A stretch of 64,000 nt of DNA from Paenibacillus sp. FSL R7-0345 (GCF_038595055.1 NZ_CP152002.1:5860001-5924000), one strand, 5' to 3'; positions 17,678 to 26,206 are shown, numbered from the stretch's first letter. Numbers and translations: made by a program. The notes: generated from the sequence alone by a model not told the origin.

Positions 17678-18652
17678 ATGAAACAGGTGACCAAAGGACA
17701 GTGGGGCGGTTATGATACCTACATTCTGCATAGCCGTGAACTGGAAGTCACGCTTCTGCCCCGTCTGGGGAACAACGTGATTTCCTTATGGGACCGTAAG
17801 GAAGAACGGCAGATCCTGCGCACGCCTGATGAAAACGACTTGGCTTTTTATATGCAGAAGCCTTACCATTTCGGCATTCCGCTGTTAGTTCCGCCAGGAC
17901 GTATCCGCAAGGGCCAGTTCAAGTTCGCAGGCACCAGCTACCAGTTCGAGCAGAACTCGTCAGGAGACCATCACATTCACGGCCTGCACCGGACCCAGTC
18001 CTGGTGTGTCAGCGACATTGAAGAAGACGAGGACGGCTGTGCGGTAACGACTGAATTTAATACAGCTAATGACGACAACTGGATGGCCCAGTTTCCTGTA
18101 CCGCTGCGTCTGGAAATGACCTTCCGGCTGCAGGATGCCAGACTCCAGCAGACGCTGAAGGTCACTCATTTAGGAGACACAAGCATTCCTTTCGGGATCG
18201 GCTATCACACCTGGTTTATGATTGACGGGCAGCCGCAGCGCTGGAAGCTCTGCCTGCCGGCTGAGAGCATCTATGAACTGAATGAAGAGCTGCTGCCAAG
18301 CGGCAATCTGCTTCCACTGGGTACACTGGATTCTTTAAATCAGGGAATGAGCCTGACAGGCAAGGATCTGGATACTGTACTGAGAACCGGTGGACAGCTG
18401 CCGTCTGAAGCCCTGCTGATGAGAGAAGACGGCTACGGTATCCGTTACACCGCAGATAAGGACTATTTCCGCCACTGGGTCATCTATACAAAAGGACTGG
18501 CTGATCAGTATCTGTGCGCCGAGCCCTATACCTGGCTGCCGGATGCGCCTAATCTTGACAGGGATGCCGGCTTTACCGGACTGATTACCCTGAAGCCCGG
18601 CGAAACCCTGACCCTGCCGAGCACACTTGAAATCATTTATCCCAAACTTTGA
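17678..18652 (+). CDS. Aldose 1-epimerase family protein
   Basis: 324 residues, ATG 17678 with AAAGGAG upstream. Galactose mutarotase-like beta-sandwich: it interconverts alpha and beta anomers of sugars or sugar phosphates. Likely active-site histidines sit in HHIHGLHRTQSW and GIGYHTWF, and the catalytic glutamate in CAEPYTWLPDAPN near the C-terminus. No signal peptide, so cytoplasmic. The exact sugar is unknown. It stands alone between trpS and a SASP gene. Confidence 0.88.
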   Translation: MKQVTKGQWGGYDTYILHSRELEVTLLPRLGNNVISLWDRKEERQILRTPDENDLAFYMQKPYHFGIPLLVPPGRIRKGQFKFAGTSYQFEQNSSGDHHIHGLHRTQSWCVSDIEEDEDGCAVTTEFNTANDDNWMAQFPVPLRLEMTFRLQDARLQQTLKVTHLGDTSIPFGIGYHTWFMIDGQPQRWKLCLPAESIYELNEELLPSGNLLPLGTLDSLNQGMSLTGKDLDTVLRTGGQLPSEALLMREDGYGIRYTADKDYFRHWVIYTKGLADQYLCAEPYTWLPDAPNLDRDAGFTGLITLKPGETLTLPSTLEIIYPKL

Positions 18653-18692
18653 TTTTCATATAATTTCCAGCCTTAAAAACTGCTGATTCCGT

Positions 18693-18722
18693 GCATGAAT
18701 TCTCCTCCTCGCGCCCATACTA
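18693..18722 (+). promoter_or_regulatory. Sigma-G type promoter of the SASP gene
   Basis: GCATG (fits the gHATR -35 consensus) and CATACTA (fits CATWMTA) separated by exactly 18 nt, 31 nt upstream of the start codon. This is the forespore-specific promoter pattern expected for a SASP gene. Confidence 0.8.
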
Positions 18723-18752
18723 TCTTCACAACGGACGAAGGAGGTGACAAAC

Positions 18753-18986
18753 ATGGGTCAAGCAGGTCAACAAGGTCGTGGAAGCCGTTCTAATAACCTG
18801 GTCGTTCCACAAGCGAATGCAGCGCTGCAGCAGTTGAAATTTGAAGCAGCACAGGAGCTTGGTGTAACGATTCCTCAAGATGGTTACTACGGTAACTACA
18901 CTTCCCGCGAAACCGGTTCTTTGGGAGGTTACATCACCAAACGTCTGGTACAACTGGCAGAGCAACAGCTTTCCGGTCGTGCGTAG
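18753..18986 (+). CDS. Alpha/beta-type small acid-soluble spore protein
   Basis: 77 residues from ATG 18753 with AAGGAGGTGA 5 nt upstream. These proteins coat and protect DNA in dormant spores and are degraded by the GPR protease at germination. The family signatures are present: LKFEAAQELGV (including the GPR cleavage region) and GSLGGYITKRLVQLAEQQL. The Gln/Gly/Ser-rich N-terminus and NNLVVPQANAAL are typical. A sigma-G promoter precedes it and two hairpins follow. It shows that the organism forms endospores. Confidence 0.96.
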   Translation: MGQAGQQGRGSRSNNLVVPQANAALQQLKFEAAQELGVTIPQDGYYGNYTSRETGSLGGYITKRLVQLAEQQLSGRA

Positions 18987-19009
18987 TCACTAATTTTTAA
19001 CGGATTTAT

Positions 19010-19087
19010 CCGGCAGGGTTCATTCCCTGCCGGGCTGGTTTTAAAGCCCGTCTGCGCTTCAAGCCGAAGCGCGGGCGGGCTTTTTGC
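19010..19087 (+). terminator. Tandem terminators after the SASP gene
   Basis: First hairpin CCGGCAGGG / CCCTGCCGG (19010-19033) followed by GCTGGTTTT. A second, longer hairpin (19043-19083, AAAGCCCG... / ...CGGGCTTT) is followed by TTTTTGC. Confidence 0.88.
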
Positions 19088-19110
19088 TATTACTGGTATA
19101 TGTATATGAC

Positions 19111-19524
19111 TCAGCCGAAGTACTGGTCGGGCATTTCTCCGGAATGCGGACCGCGCGGAGCACGGATCATGAGATTTGCCATGTTGTAGTTGGACTCAAG
19201 AACCGCGTCAACAACCACCATTCCCTGGCGGACAGCAAATTCATAGCTTATTTCGCCATGAGTCCAGCGGCGCTTGTACTTCAGGCTCTCCAGTGCCATC
19301 AGCCGGAATGAAGATTGCTGGACAGAGGTTAACCCGTCCTGTCCATCCGTGAAGGTGCCACTGCGTCCGGACAAGGGATTATGGCGGATCCCGAACTTAC
19401 CGATGACATTATTTCTGATCTGCATGAACACAGTGCCTGAGCTTAGCCCGGATAGTTCCTCCTGCAGTTCCTTGAATACCAAATCCACCTGTCTTGCCAG
19501 TGATAACTGTTCCGTCCGTAGCAT
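19111..19524 (-). CDS. Conserved-looking protein of unknown function
   Basis: 137 residues from ATG 19524 (MLRTEQLSLARQVDLV) with GGGGG 6 nt upstream; the frame is open further upstream but only into a tandem repeat. A soluble protein with an N-terminal helix, then a Gly/Ser/Arg-rich middle (GKFGIRHNPLSGRSG) and a beta-prone end (GEISYEFAVRQGMVVVDAV). I do not recognise the family. The coding sequence looks genuine by its SD and composition. It is convergent with the SASP gene and preceded by a 63-bp repeat array (19541-19699) that may carry its promoter. Confidence 0.7.
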   Translation of the reverse strand: MLRTEQLSLARQVDLVFKELQEELSGLSSGTVFMQIRNNVIGKFGIRHNPLSGRSGTFTDGQDGLTSVQQSSFRLMALESLKYKRRWTHGEISYEFAVRQGMVVVDAVLESNYNMANLMIRAPRGPHSGEMPDQYFG

Positions 19525-19540
19525 ATTGTTCCCCCTAAAA

Positions 19541-19699
19541 GTTTTGTAAGCATAGCTTCCTTGTTTGATCTTCGGCAAAACTTACTCCGAAAGCATAAGC
19601 TTAGTTTTGTAAGCATAGCTTCCTTGTTTGATCTTCGGCAAAACTTACTTCGAAAGCATAAGCTTAGTTTTGTAAGCATAGCTTCCTTGTTTGGTCTTC
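19541..19699. repeat. 63-bp tandem repeat, about 2.5 copies
   Basis: Copies start at 19541, 19604 and 19667 (partial), each opening GTTTTGTAAGCATAGCTTCC. The first two differ by a single base; the third diverges after about 32 bp. The array sits immediately upstream of the 19111-19524 gene. Being 63 bp (21 codons), it keeps a minus-strand frame open, which is a by-product rather than a gene. Similar repeats are, in my memory, common between genes in Paenibacillus. Confidence 0.9.
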
Positions 19700-19956
19700 C
19701 TGATCAGACTTCGACATAATTCATCCTAAAAGCGTCTTTTCCGGTTAGTTCTTCACTTTTCCATGCATTTCCGCCTTCATATTCGATGCTTAGCAGGCCT
19801 TATATAAGGCTTCAGGCTCATTATAGGCTACACTTTTCAGAGCTTCAACATTATTCAACATAATTGGGTTATTATCCCTAAAAATGCGCAGTTCACAGTA
19901 TCATATTTAATAATCCGCTCTAAATAACGACCATTTTCGACACCATTACATATAAA
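19700..19956. other. Intergenic stretch without recognised features
   Basis: About 250 bp of AT-rich sequence between the 63-bp repeat and the pepF terminator. It has a short inverted repeat around AGGCCTTATATAAGGCTT (19795-19815). No gene, RNA or clear promoter was seen. Confidence 0.5.
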
Positions 19957-19980
19957 AAAAGCCTCTAAAAAGAGGCTTTT
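19951..19980 (-). terminator. Terminator downstream of pepF
   Basis: Stem AAAAGCCTCT / AGAGGCTTTT with a 4-nt loop (19957-19980), followed on the minus strand by a T run. It lies 74 nt beyond the pepF stop. Confidence 0.85.
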
Positions 19981-20053
19981 GCATATTCACACATACATTC
20001 AGCAGCACTATTCATTCTGCAATATTATGATTTGTCCTATTTTTGACAAACAT

Positions 20054-21853
20054 TCAGGCAAATTGCTCAGTCATCCGCAGGAACTCGTTAATATCTTCTA
20101 CGATAAGATCTACAGCGCCCTGCCAGAAATCCGGCTTCGTAAGATCAACTCCAAGATGTCTCATGACCAGCTCTTCCAGTGTCATCACGCCGGTATCCCG
20201 CAGCAGGCTGTCATATTTATCCGCGAACGACGGTCCTTCCTGCAGAGCCAGACGATATAATCCTGTACTGAACATATAACCTACGGTATACGGGAAGTTG
20301 TAGAACGGCACATCCGTGATATAGAAGTGCAGCTTGGATGCCCAGAAATGCGGGTGGTATTCCGACAGCACGCCGCAGAATGCTTCCTTTTGTGCTTCCT
20401 CCATCAGTGCAGACAGCTCCTCAGCATTGACGAGACCTTCCTTGCGCTTTTCGTAGAACCGGGTTTCAAACAGGAAGCGGGCGTGGATATTCATAAAGAA
20501 AGCTACACTGTTCTGAATTTTCGCTTCCAGCAGAGCCAGCTTCTCATCTTCATCGGAAGCAGCCTTCACCTGCGCGTCAGATACGATTACTTCAGCAAAG
20601 GTTGAAGCAGTCTCCGCTACATTCATAGCATAGTTCTGGTTGAAGAAGGGCTGGTCATCCAGCAGGAAAGAGTGATACGCATGACCCAGCTCATGAGCCA
20701 GTGTCGATACATTGGACGGTGTGCCGCTGTAGGTCATAAATATCCGTGATTCCTTGCTCTCCGGGAATGATACGCAGAATCCGCCGGGACGCTTGGCCGC
20801 ACGGTCTTCCACCTCAATCCAGTCATTGTCGAAAGCATGCTCGGCAAAATCAGCCAGCTTCGGACTAAATTTGCGGAATTGCGTCACAATGTCTTTTGCT
20901 GCCGCTTCGTAAGGTATTTTGCCGGAGGATTTGCCGACAGGCGCATCCACATCAACCCAGGACAGCGAATCCTTGCCGAGAACCTTGGCCTTGCGCTCCA
21001 GGTAGGAAACCAGCGCCGGTTTATTTCTGGTGATTACATCCCACATCGTATCCAGGGTGGCGCGGGACATCCGGTTGATGGCGAGCGGTTCTTTCAGTAC
21101 ATCCTCCCAGCCGCGTCCCTTGTACAGCTTCAGGCGGAAGCCGGCCAGGTGATTCAGCGTATCTGCACTGTAGTCTTCAGCCGCGGTCCATGCCTCCTCC
21201 CATTTCCGGAACATCGCTTCACGGACGCCGGCATCATCGTCACTCAGCTTGTTGAACGCCTGGCCGACCGACAGCAGCCTGGTTCCATTCTCATCTTCAA
21301 AAGGGACCTCGATCGCACCTACAATTGTCTCGTAATGTTCGCTCCAGCCATGATACCCGTCAACGGCCAGCTCCAGGGCGAGGCTCTCAAGCTCAGGGCT
21401 CATCTTCTCACGGGCCTGATCGCGGCGTTCACTGAGCACGAAGGTAAGCGGTGCAATCTCGGGGCGGGACATCCATTGTGCCCACACCTCATCTGATGTC
21501 TGGCGCAGGATGCTGTCGAACTGTGAGCTGATGCCTTCGAACCCGGCGCGCAGTCCTGTTACCTTAGCAGACAGGCGGACAGCTCCTTTGTCCTGCTGAT
21601 TCTGGGCTCCGAGACAACCGGCAAATTCAGAGGCCTGAGTCAGACGTGAGGCACAGCTCTGCAGCAGGCCGATTACATCGTCCAGCGCAGCAGTATCATA
21701 TGCACTGACGGGAAAAACAGCACTGCTAACCTGTCCGCGCAAGGTTTCGATATCTTCTTCGAGCTTTTTGAGGAAGTCCCCAAACTGGGCAGAGGAGGAT
21801 CCCCCGGGGAATATAGAGTCCAGATTCCAGGTTAATGAGACTGGTTGTTTCAT
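20054..21853 (-). CDS. pepF: M3 family oligoendopeptidase F-like metallopeptidase
   Basis: 599 residues, ATG 21853 with AAGGAA upstream. A cytoplasmic zinc peptidase that cleaves medium-length peptides. The zinc motif HELGHAYHS (HExxH, near residue 386) and the downstream ETASTFAEV third-ligand region are intact. The length matches PepF/M3B enzymes (about 600). No signal peptide. Monocistronic, with a terminator; divergent from the YycC gene. The symbol is given for the family; the true substrate range is unknown. Confidence 0.93.
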   Translation of the reverse strand: MKQPVSLTWNLDSIFPGGSSSAQFGDFLKKLEEDIETLRGQVSSAVFPVSAYDTAALDDVIGLLQSCASRLTQASEFAGCLGAQNQQDKGAVRLSAKVTGLRAGFEGISSQFDSILRQTSDEVWAQWMSRPEIAPLTFVLSERRDQAREKMSPELESLALELAVDGYHGWSEHYETIVGAIEVPFEDENGTRLLSVGQAFNKLSDDDAGVREAMFRKWEEAWTAAEDYSADTLNHLAGFRLKLYKGRGWEDVLKEPLAINRMSRATLDTMWDVITRNKPALVSYLERKAKVLGKDSLSWVDVDAPVGKSSGKIPYEAAAKDIVTQFRKFSPKLADFAEHAFDNDWIEVEDRAAKRPGGFCVSFPESKESRIFMTYSGTPSNVSTLAHELGHAYHSFLLDDQPFFNQNYAMNVAETASTFAEVIVSDAQVKAASDEDEKLALLEAKIQNSVAFFMNIHARFLFETRFYEKRKEGLVNAEELSALMEEAQKEAFCGVLSEYHPHFWASKLHFYITDVPFYNFPYTVGYMFSTGLYRLALQEGPSFADKYDSLLRDTGVMTLEELVMRHLGVDLTKPDFWQGAVDLIVEDINEFLRMTEQFA

Positions 21854-21962
21854 AGCTTTTCACCATTCCTTTGCGCTTATTGGGTTTTCTTTGTATTTGG
21901 CTGTAAGCCATGGTAAAGTGAATACGAAAAACGGTTAACCAATTTCTAAGGAGGGCTGCAAC

Positions 21963-22142
21963 ATGAAGCCACTGCAAATTTCGCCGGAAACGGCCATCAC
22001 CTTATCGAAACAGCTCGGCGTTCCCCTGGAACACTTAATGCATATGCCCCAACATATTTTGCTGCAGAAAATTGCTGAACTATCCAAGAAACAGAGCGAA
22101 TCTACTGGTGCTGAAAGCTCGCCTGAGCAGGAACAGGAATGA
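21963..22142 (+). CDS. yycC: YycC-like small protein
   Basis: 59 residues, ATG 21963 with AAGGAGGG 7-8 nt upstream. The conserved core PLQISPETAITLSKQLGVPLEHLMHMPQHIL (positions 3-33) matches my memory of B. subtilis YycC, with the invariant HLMHMP. The C-terminus is an acidic Gln/Glu tail. Function unknown. The stop overlaps the next start by four bases (ATGA), so the two are translationally coupled. Confidence 0.85.
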   Translation: MKPLQISPETAITLSKQLGVPLEHLMHMPQHILLQKIAELSKKQSESTGAESSPEQEQE

Positions 22143-22369
22143 TTCCGTTCAGCCATACATGGCCTTATGACATTATTTACGGCGACCTCTATGTACAGAG
22201 CTGTCCGTTCTGCAGCAGGGAGAACGTGCTTTTGCCGATGAAGCCAAAGGAACTGCAGCTGGTGCGTGACGGCAAAAAAAAGCTTCTGGTATTCCCGTGC
22301 TGCAGTACAAGCCCGACGGTCATCGATAACGATGCCGATTACCTGCTGTTCGACCGTGCCGTCCGCTGA
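22139..22369 (+). CDS. Small Cys-containing protein coupled to yycC
   Basis: 76 residues starting inside the yycC stop (ATGA). It has a CPFC pair (QSCPFCSRENVLLP) and a CC pair (FPCCSTSPTV), which could form a zinc site or a redox centre. The rest is beta-prone (HTWPYDIIYGDLYVQ). I do not know a family name. The tight coupling with yycC and the shared terminator (22407-22441) suggest a two-gene operon. Confidence 0.78.
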   Translation: MIPFSHTWPYDIIYGDLYVQSCPFCSRENVLLPMKPKELQLVRDGKKKLLVFPCCSTSPTVIDNDADYLLFDRAVR

Positions 22370-22406
22370 CGCCCCGGCAGAAGCATGCCGCATACTGCTA
22401 ACGATG

Positions 22407-22441
22407 AAGCGCAAACAGGGAAACCTGCCTTGCGCTTTTTG
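22407..22441 (+). terminator. Terminator after the yycC operon
   Basis: Stem AAGCGCAA.CAGG / CCTG.TTGCGCTT with a GAAA loop, followed by TTTTTG. Confidence 0.85.
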
Positions 22442-22459
22442 TCTGTGTCCGTACATAAA

Positions 22460-23170
22460 CTACAGGCTTGAGCTCTCAGGCAATCCTTCCGGGTCAGTAT
22501 CCTCCCCGCGCATCTGCTCGCGCAGCAGGCTCCACTGCTCCCGCGCAGCCCGGATCATCACCGCATCGGTAATTTTCTGGTCATTAACAAGGCGCGAAAA
22601 CCACCTTACTGCGTTCGAGTACTCTCCTATACGGCGGTTCAGCTCACCGATCAGGAACATAAGCCTTGCATCATTGCCGCCCATTCCGTCATTTTCAAAC
22701 ACTTTGATGTATTCTTCCAGAGAGTACCGCAAAAACCGCTGCTCCTGCTCCGTCTCTCCCTTATACCGGTACATCCAGGCGATATGGTGCAGGTGGCTGG
22801 CGACAATCCGTGACTTATCGTTGATACACTGGGCGCTGATCAGCGCAAGCTTGTACGTCTCCAGAGCATTCTCCCAGCTGCGCTTCCCGCCGAAATCACG
22901 GGCCTGCCAGCGGCTGCCCACCTGGTCATTAAAAGCCTTCCGCTGCCAGTCAGCCAGCTTATCAACAGAATTCTCGGTTGAAGCAAAGCCGCAGTTCGGA
23001 CAGACACGCACCACATAATAATCCGGATTCTCATCTTTATAGTAGGAGCAGAAATCAGCGTCCCGGCGGATCGCCCGTTTCAGGCTCGGGCGCACCCGGG
23101 AGGTCGAAAATTCATATTCACAATTAATGCAGATCACCTTTATTGAATACAGGGGGATCAGTTCCGACAT
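22460..23170 (-). CDS. DUF2225 zinc-ribbon/TPR-like protein
   Basis: 236 residues, ATG 23170 with AAAGGATGAGGG upstream. The N-terminus carries two CxxC knuckles (VICINCEYEF and VRVCPNCGFAS), which should bind zinc. The rest is helical with TPR-like spacing (ENALETYKLALISAQ, EQRFLRYSLEEYIKVFEND, IGELNRRIGEYSNAVRWF). This plan is that of DUF2225, common in Firmicutes and without a known function. It ends close to the converging yycC operon terminator. The globin gene follows upstream, 29 nt away. Confidence 0.85.
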   Translation of the reverse strand: MSELIPLYSIKVICINCEYEFSTSRVRPSLKRAIRRDADFCSYYKDENPDYYVVRVCPNCGFASTENSVDKLADWQRKAFNDQVGSRWQARDFGGKRSWENALETYKLALISAQCINDKSRIVASHLHHIAWMYRYKGETEQEQRFLRYSLEEYIKVFENDGMGGNDARLMFLIGELNRRIGEYSNAVRWFSRLVNDQKITDAVMIRAAREQWSLLREQMRGEDTDPEGLPESSSL

Positions 23171-23199
23171 ATGCCCTCATCCTTTCACAATCAGCAGCA

Positions 23200-23583
23200 T
23201 TATTCCTCGGGCATATTAACAAAATGATGTGCAGGTCCGGAAAGGCGGTTCAGCAAGACAGAGCGGAGCGGCTCGCCCACGCCAGTCTCTTCCAGTGCTG
23301 CTTTCATGCAGTCCAGCCATTCCTCCGCGCGCTCAGGTGTGATAGGCACATGCATATGCCTGGCCCTCATCATCGGATGCCCGTGCTGCTGCGAAAATAA
23401 CGCCGGACCGCCCAAGAACTGGCTGAGAAATTGAAACTGCTTCTCCATTACAGGAGCAATATCATCAGGGAATAACGGACTAAGCTGCGGATGAAGCTGC
23501 ACCTTGGCATAGAACACTTCGATCAGCCGGTGAAGTCCCTCAGCGCCCCCCAGATTGTCATACAGGCTTTGATTTGGATTCAT
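23200..23583 (-). CDS. Group II truncated hemoglobin
   Basis: 127 residues, ATG 23583. A 2-on-2 globin: LYDNLGGAEGLHRLIEVFY (A-B helices with the Gly-Gly turn), the Phe/Tyr cluster KQFQFLSQFLGGP and the proximal histidine region RARHMHVPIT all fit the HbO/YjbI group. It binds heme and oxygen or NO in the cytoplasm; the physiological role is uncertain. It lies 29 nt upstream of the DUF2225 gene and may be co-transcribed with it. Confidence 0.92.
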   Translation of the reverse strand: MNPNQSLYDNLGGAEGLHRLIEVFYAKVQLHPQLSPLFPDDIAPVMEKQFQFLSQFLGGPALFSQQHGHPMMRARHMHVPITPERAEEWLDCMKAALEETGVGEPLRSVLLNRLSGPAHHFVNMPEE

Positions 23584-23645
23584 GGAGGTTACCAGCTTTC
23601 TTCCTTTTTAATGTACTTTAGTGAACGTCCTTTACATTATAGCAA

Positions 23646-23673
23646 AAAAAGAGCGCTAAACTAAGTTTAGCGC
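23646..23673 (-). terminator. Terminator after the 31-residue ORF
   Basis: Perfect stem GCGCTAAAC / GTTTAGCGC (23653-23661 with 23665-23673), then seven Ts on the minus strand. Confidence 0.85.
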
Positions 23674-23685
23674 CCTGTAAATTAT

Positions 23686-23781
23686 TTAATAGGTCCGGAA
23701 CTCCTCATCACCGGGCGGGACGAGCGAGACCCGGATCACATACACAAAAGCACAAACCAGAACTCCGGCAACTACACTCAT
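23686..23781 (-). CDS. 31-residue single-pass membrane peptide
   Basis: Open frame of 31 codons from ATG 23781 with GGAG 8 nt upstream (an ATG two codons earlier is too close to the SD). It has a hydrophobic N-terminal stretch (SVVAGVLVCAFVYVIRVSLV) and a polar end (PPGDEEFRTY). A strong terminator follows 12 nt after the stop and there is no other gene for it to serve, which supports a real small transcription unit. Family unknown; it could be a toxin-like, regulatory or sporulation peptide. Confidence 0.6.
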   Translation of the reverse strand: MSVVAGVLVCAFVYVIRVSLVPPGDEEFRTY

Positions 23782-23920
23782 CACCATCACTCCATCCCTA
23801 ATTACTCAATAAAACAGGCATGCGTTAATTCTTTTTTTATAATACCATAAGCAGGCTTGAAAAACACAAGTTTTTGCAACCGCTTTCCGGTTTTTTTTGT
23901 GCTGTTTGTCCTGCTGTCCG

Positions 23921-23928
23921 CATACAAC
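23921..23928 (+). promoter_or_regulatory. Possible sigma-E -10 element of ylbJ
   Basis: CATACAAC (7 of 8 to CATACAAT), 27 nt before the ylbJ start. The -35 region is a poor match. B. subtilis ylbJ is a mother-cell sigma-E gene, which makes the match of interest. A short hairpin with eight Ts lies just upstream at 23877-23899. Confidence 0.35.
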
Positions 23929-23954
23929 TAAAAATAGACCGGGAGGCGTTGCTG

Positions 23955-25205
23955 ATGACTCTTAAAAAGCTTGGTAGTCCGCTGCTGGGCCTTCTTCTGG
24001 CCGGCTGTATGGTGCTGATGCTGATGTACCCGTCAGGGACCCTTGCCGCAGCGCTGCGCGGGCTGTCCATCTGGTGGGACGTGCTCTTCCCCTCGCTGTT
24101 TCCGTTTTTCGTCATTTCCGAAATGCTGCTGGGCTTCGGCGTGGTTCACTTGTTCGGGGCACTGCTCGACCCGCTGATGCGCCCGCTGTTCAACATCCCC
24201 GGCAGCGGCGGATTTGTGGCGGCAATGGGCTATGTGTCCGGGTACCCCGTCGGCGCCAAACTAACCGCGAAGCTGCGCGAGCAGCAGCTCGTAAGCCGGG
24301 CTGAAGGGGAGCGGCTGGTTGCCTTCACCACTTCCTCAGACCCGATATTCCTGCTGGGTGCCGTGTCTGTCGGCTTTTTCCACGATGCCTCGTTAGGGCT
24401 AGTGCTGGCCCTTGCCCATTATGGCAGCGGATTAATCGTCGGCCTGCTGATGTCCTTTCACGGCCGGGGGGACAAGTATCCGGAACCGCCGACAGCAGTC
24501 CATGACAGGGCGGAGCCTCAGCAGCAGCGGGGACGGCTCCGCCTGGCGCTAAGCTCCATGGCTGAAGCCCGGCGCAGGGACGGGCGGAGCTTCGGGGAGC
24601 TGCTGAAGAGCGCAATCCAGTCCTCACTGCAGCTTATTATTGTCGTCGGCGGACTGGTTGTATTCTTCAATGTCCTGATGGAGCTGCTTACCCGCGCAGG
24701 CATTATGTCAGTATTGTTCAGTGTGCTGGGCGGCGTACTGTCCCTGGCCGGATTTCCTGCGCAGCTGTCGGCAGCGCTGGCCAGCGGATTCTTTGAAGTC
24801 ACAATCGGCGCCCGTTCGGCCGGCGAAGCAGCAGCCTCAATCCCTCTGCAGTTCAAGGCAGCGACGGCCGCCTTCATCCTGTCCTGGGGAGGCCTGTCCG
24901 TTCACGCCCAGGTAGCCAGTATACTGAACGGCACCGGGCTGCGCTATCTGCCCTTCCTGGCCGCGCGGCTGGTCCACGGCCTGCTGTCGGCAATCCTGCT
25001 GCTGGTGATCTGGAAGCCGGTTACCGGCTCGGGACTTTCTGCAGGCTTCAGCGCTTTGCCGGTTACCGCCGGATTAACGGCATCGTCCGGCCCGGCCTTT
25101 GGCGCCAGCCTTCTTCTGCTCGTATTGCTGCTGGGAGCCGCCCTGCTGCTGACGCTGCTCGTCTGGCTGCTCCGGCAGCTGGCGCAGCGCCTGCGGCAGT
25201 CATGA
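23955..25205 (+). CDS. ylbJ: Sporulation integral membrane protein YlbJ
   Basis: 416 residues from ATG 23955 with GGAGG 8 nt upstream; the frame is open to 23874 but without a second SD. About eight to ten membrane segments. The YlbJ family landmarks are WWDVLFPSLFPFFVISE, the GYVSGYPVGAKLT loop and TSSDPIFLLGAVSVGFF. YlbJ is a mother-cell membrane protein needed for spore cortex/heat resistance in B. subtilis and belongs to the nucleoside-recognition (Gate) superfamily. The C-terminus is unusually Leu/Ala-rich (LLLLVLLLGAALLLTLLVW). A hydrophilic loop near residues 175-210 is longer than I expect. Confidence 0.92.
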   Translation: MTLKKLGSPLLGLLLAGCMVLMLMYPSGTLAAALRGLSIWWDVLFPSLFPFFVISEMLLGFGVVHLFGALLDPLMRPLFNIPGSGGFVAAMGYVSGYPVGAKLTAKLREQQLVSRAEGERLVAFTTSSDPIFLLGAVSVGFFHDASLGLVLALAHYGSGLIVGLLMSFHGRGDKYPEPPTAVHDRAEPQQQRGRLRLALSSMAEARRRDGRSFGELLKSAIQSSLQLIIVVGGLVVFFNVLMELLTRAGIMSVLFSVLGGVLSLAGFPAQLSAALASGFFEVTIGARSAGEAAASIPLQFKAATAAFILSWGGLSVHAQVASILNGTGLRYLPFLAARLVHGLLSAILLLVIWKPVTGSGLSAGFSALPVTAGLTASSGPAFGASLLLLVLLLGAALLLTLLVWLLRQLAQRLRQS

Positions 25206-25339
25206 CTTCTCTGCAAGCCCCAGGTGCAAGCTCTTCTACACCGCCGGCCGGGATTCTTTGCAGGCCCTTATATTGTGTTCCAGTTCAAGATTGATTATGA
25301 TCGTTGTATGACTGAAACATACAAAGGAGCCTGTACATC

Positions 25340-26143
25340 TTGAGATATTATGTTCTGGACCGCGGAGACGAATTGTCCATCAAACTTGCGGAGCAGTTTC
25401 ACAAGCTGGCGGCGGAGCGCAGCCTGGTACTGGATGCCGAGTCCCCGGAAATCGTCATTTCAATTGGCGGAGACGGAACCATGCTGCATGCTTTTCACAC
25501 GTTTATTGATCAGATCCCTAATCTTGCATTTGTCGGTGTGCATACCGGGCATCTGGGCTTTTATGCCGACTGGCAGGCGGAAGAGCTGCCTGCCCTGATC
25601 GACCATATGTGCGGGACGACAGATCTGCCCCCGCACAAGCCGCGTATCGTACGGTACCCGCTGCTTGAGCTGGAGATCCATAAGAAGTCCGGGTCCACCT
25701 CCCATATTGCACTGAACGAATTCACGCTTAAGGGTGTTGACGGGACAGTGGTCATCCAGGTGGACATCAATGACGATAACTTTGAGATGTTCCGCGGCGA
25801 CGGATTGTGCGTTTCCACACCGTCAGGCAGCACTGCTTATAATAAAAGCCTGGGCGGTGCCATGATGCATCCTTCCATTGATGCGCTGCAGATTTCCGAG
25901 ATTGCCTCCATCAACAACCGCGTGTTCCGCACGATGGGCTCGCCGCTTTTGCTGCCCAAGCACCATCACTGCGACATTTTTTCACGCAAAAACCAGCGCC
26001 TGCTGCTGACGGTCGATCACATTAACATTCCTGTCGATGATCTGATCTCCGTGCGCTGCCAGGTATCAGACAAAAAAATCAGCTTTGCCAGATACCGCCC
26101 CTTCCCATTTTGGAACCGTGTCCGTGAAGCCTTTCTGATCTAG
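25340..26143 (+). CDS. nadK: NAD kinase
   Basis: 267 residues from TTG 25340 (AAAGGAG 10 nt upstream). It phosphorylates NAD to NADP. The signature GGDGTMLHAFH is at about residue 38, followed by GVHTGHLGFY, the substrate loop NEFTLKG and the Gly-rich DGLCVSTPSGSTAYNKSLGG. The short form with no N-terminal extension is typical of Firmicutes. A terminator follows at 26170. Confidence 0.95.
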   Translation: MRYYVLDRGDELSIKLAEQFHKLAAERSLVLDAESPEIVISIGGDGTMLHAFHTFIDQIPNLAFVGVHTGHLGFYADWQAEELPALIDHMCGTTDLPPHKPRIVRYPLLELEIHKKSGSTSHIALNEFTLKGVDGTVVIQVDINDDNFEMFRGDGLCVSTPSGSTAYNKSLGGAMMHPSIDALQISEIASINNRVFRTMGSPLLLPKHHHCDIFSRKNQRLLLTVDHINIPVDDLISVRCQVSDKKISFARYRPFPFWNRVREAFLI

Positions 26144-26169
26144 AAGCGTCTGACCTCAGCAAGATTTTG

Positions 26170-26206
26170 AACAGCCGGGAAATAACAGCAGTCCCGGCTG
26201 TTTTAC
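26170..26206 (+). terminator. Terminator after nadK
   Basis: Perfect 11-bp stem AACAGCCGGGA / TCCCGGCTGTT with an 11-nt loop, followed by TTTA. Confidence 0.85.

Noticed and set aside
19443..19679. Small gene within the 63-bp repeat
   Set aside because: The frame is a result of the repeat length being divisible by three. It overlaps the better-supported 19111-19524 gene and has no SD of its own.
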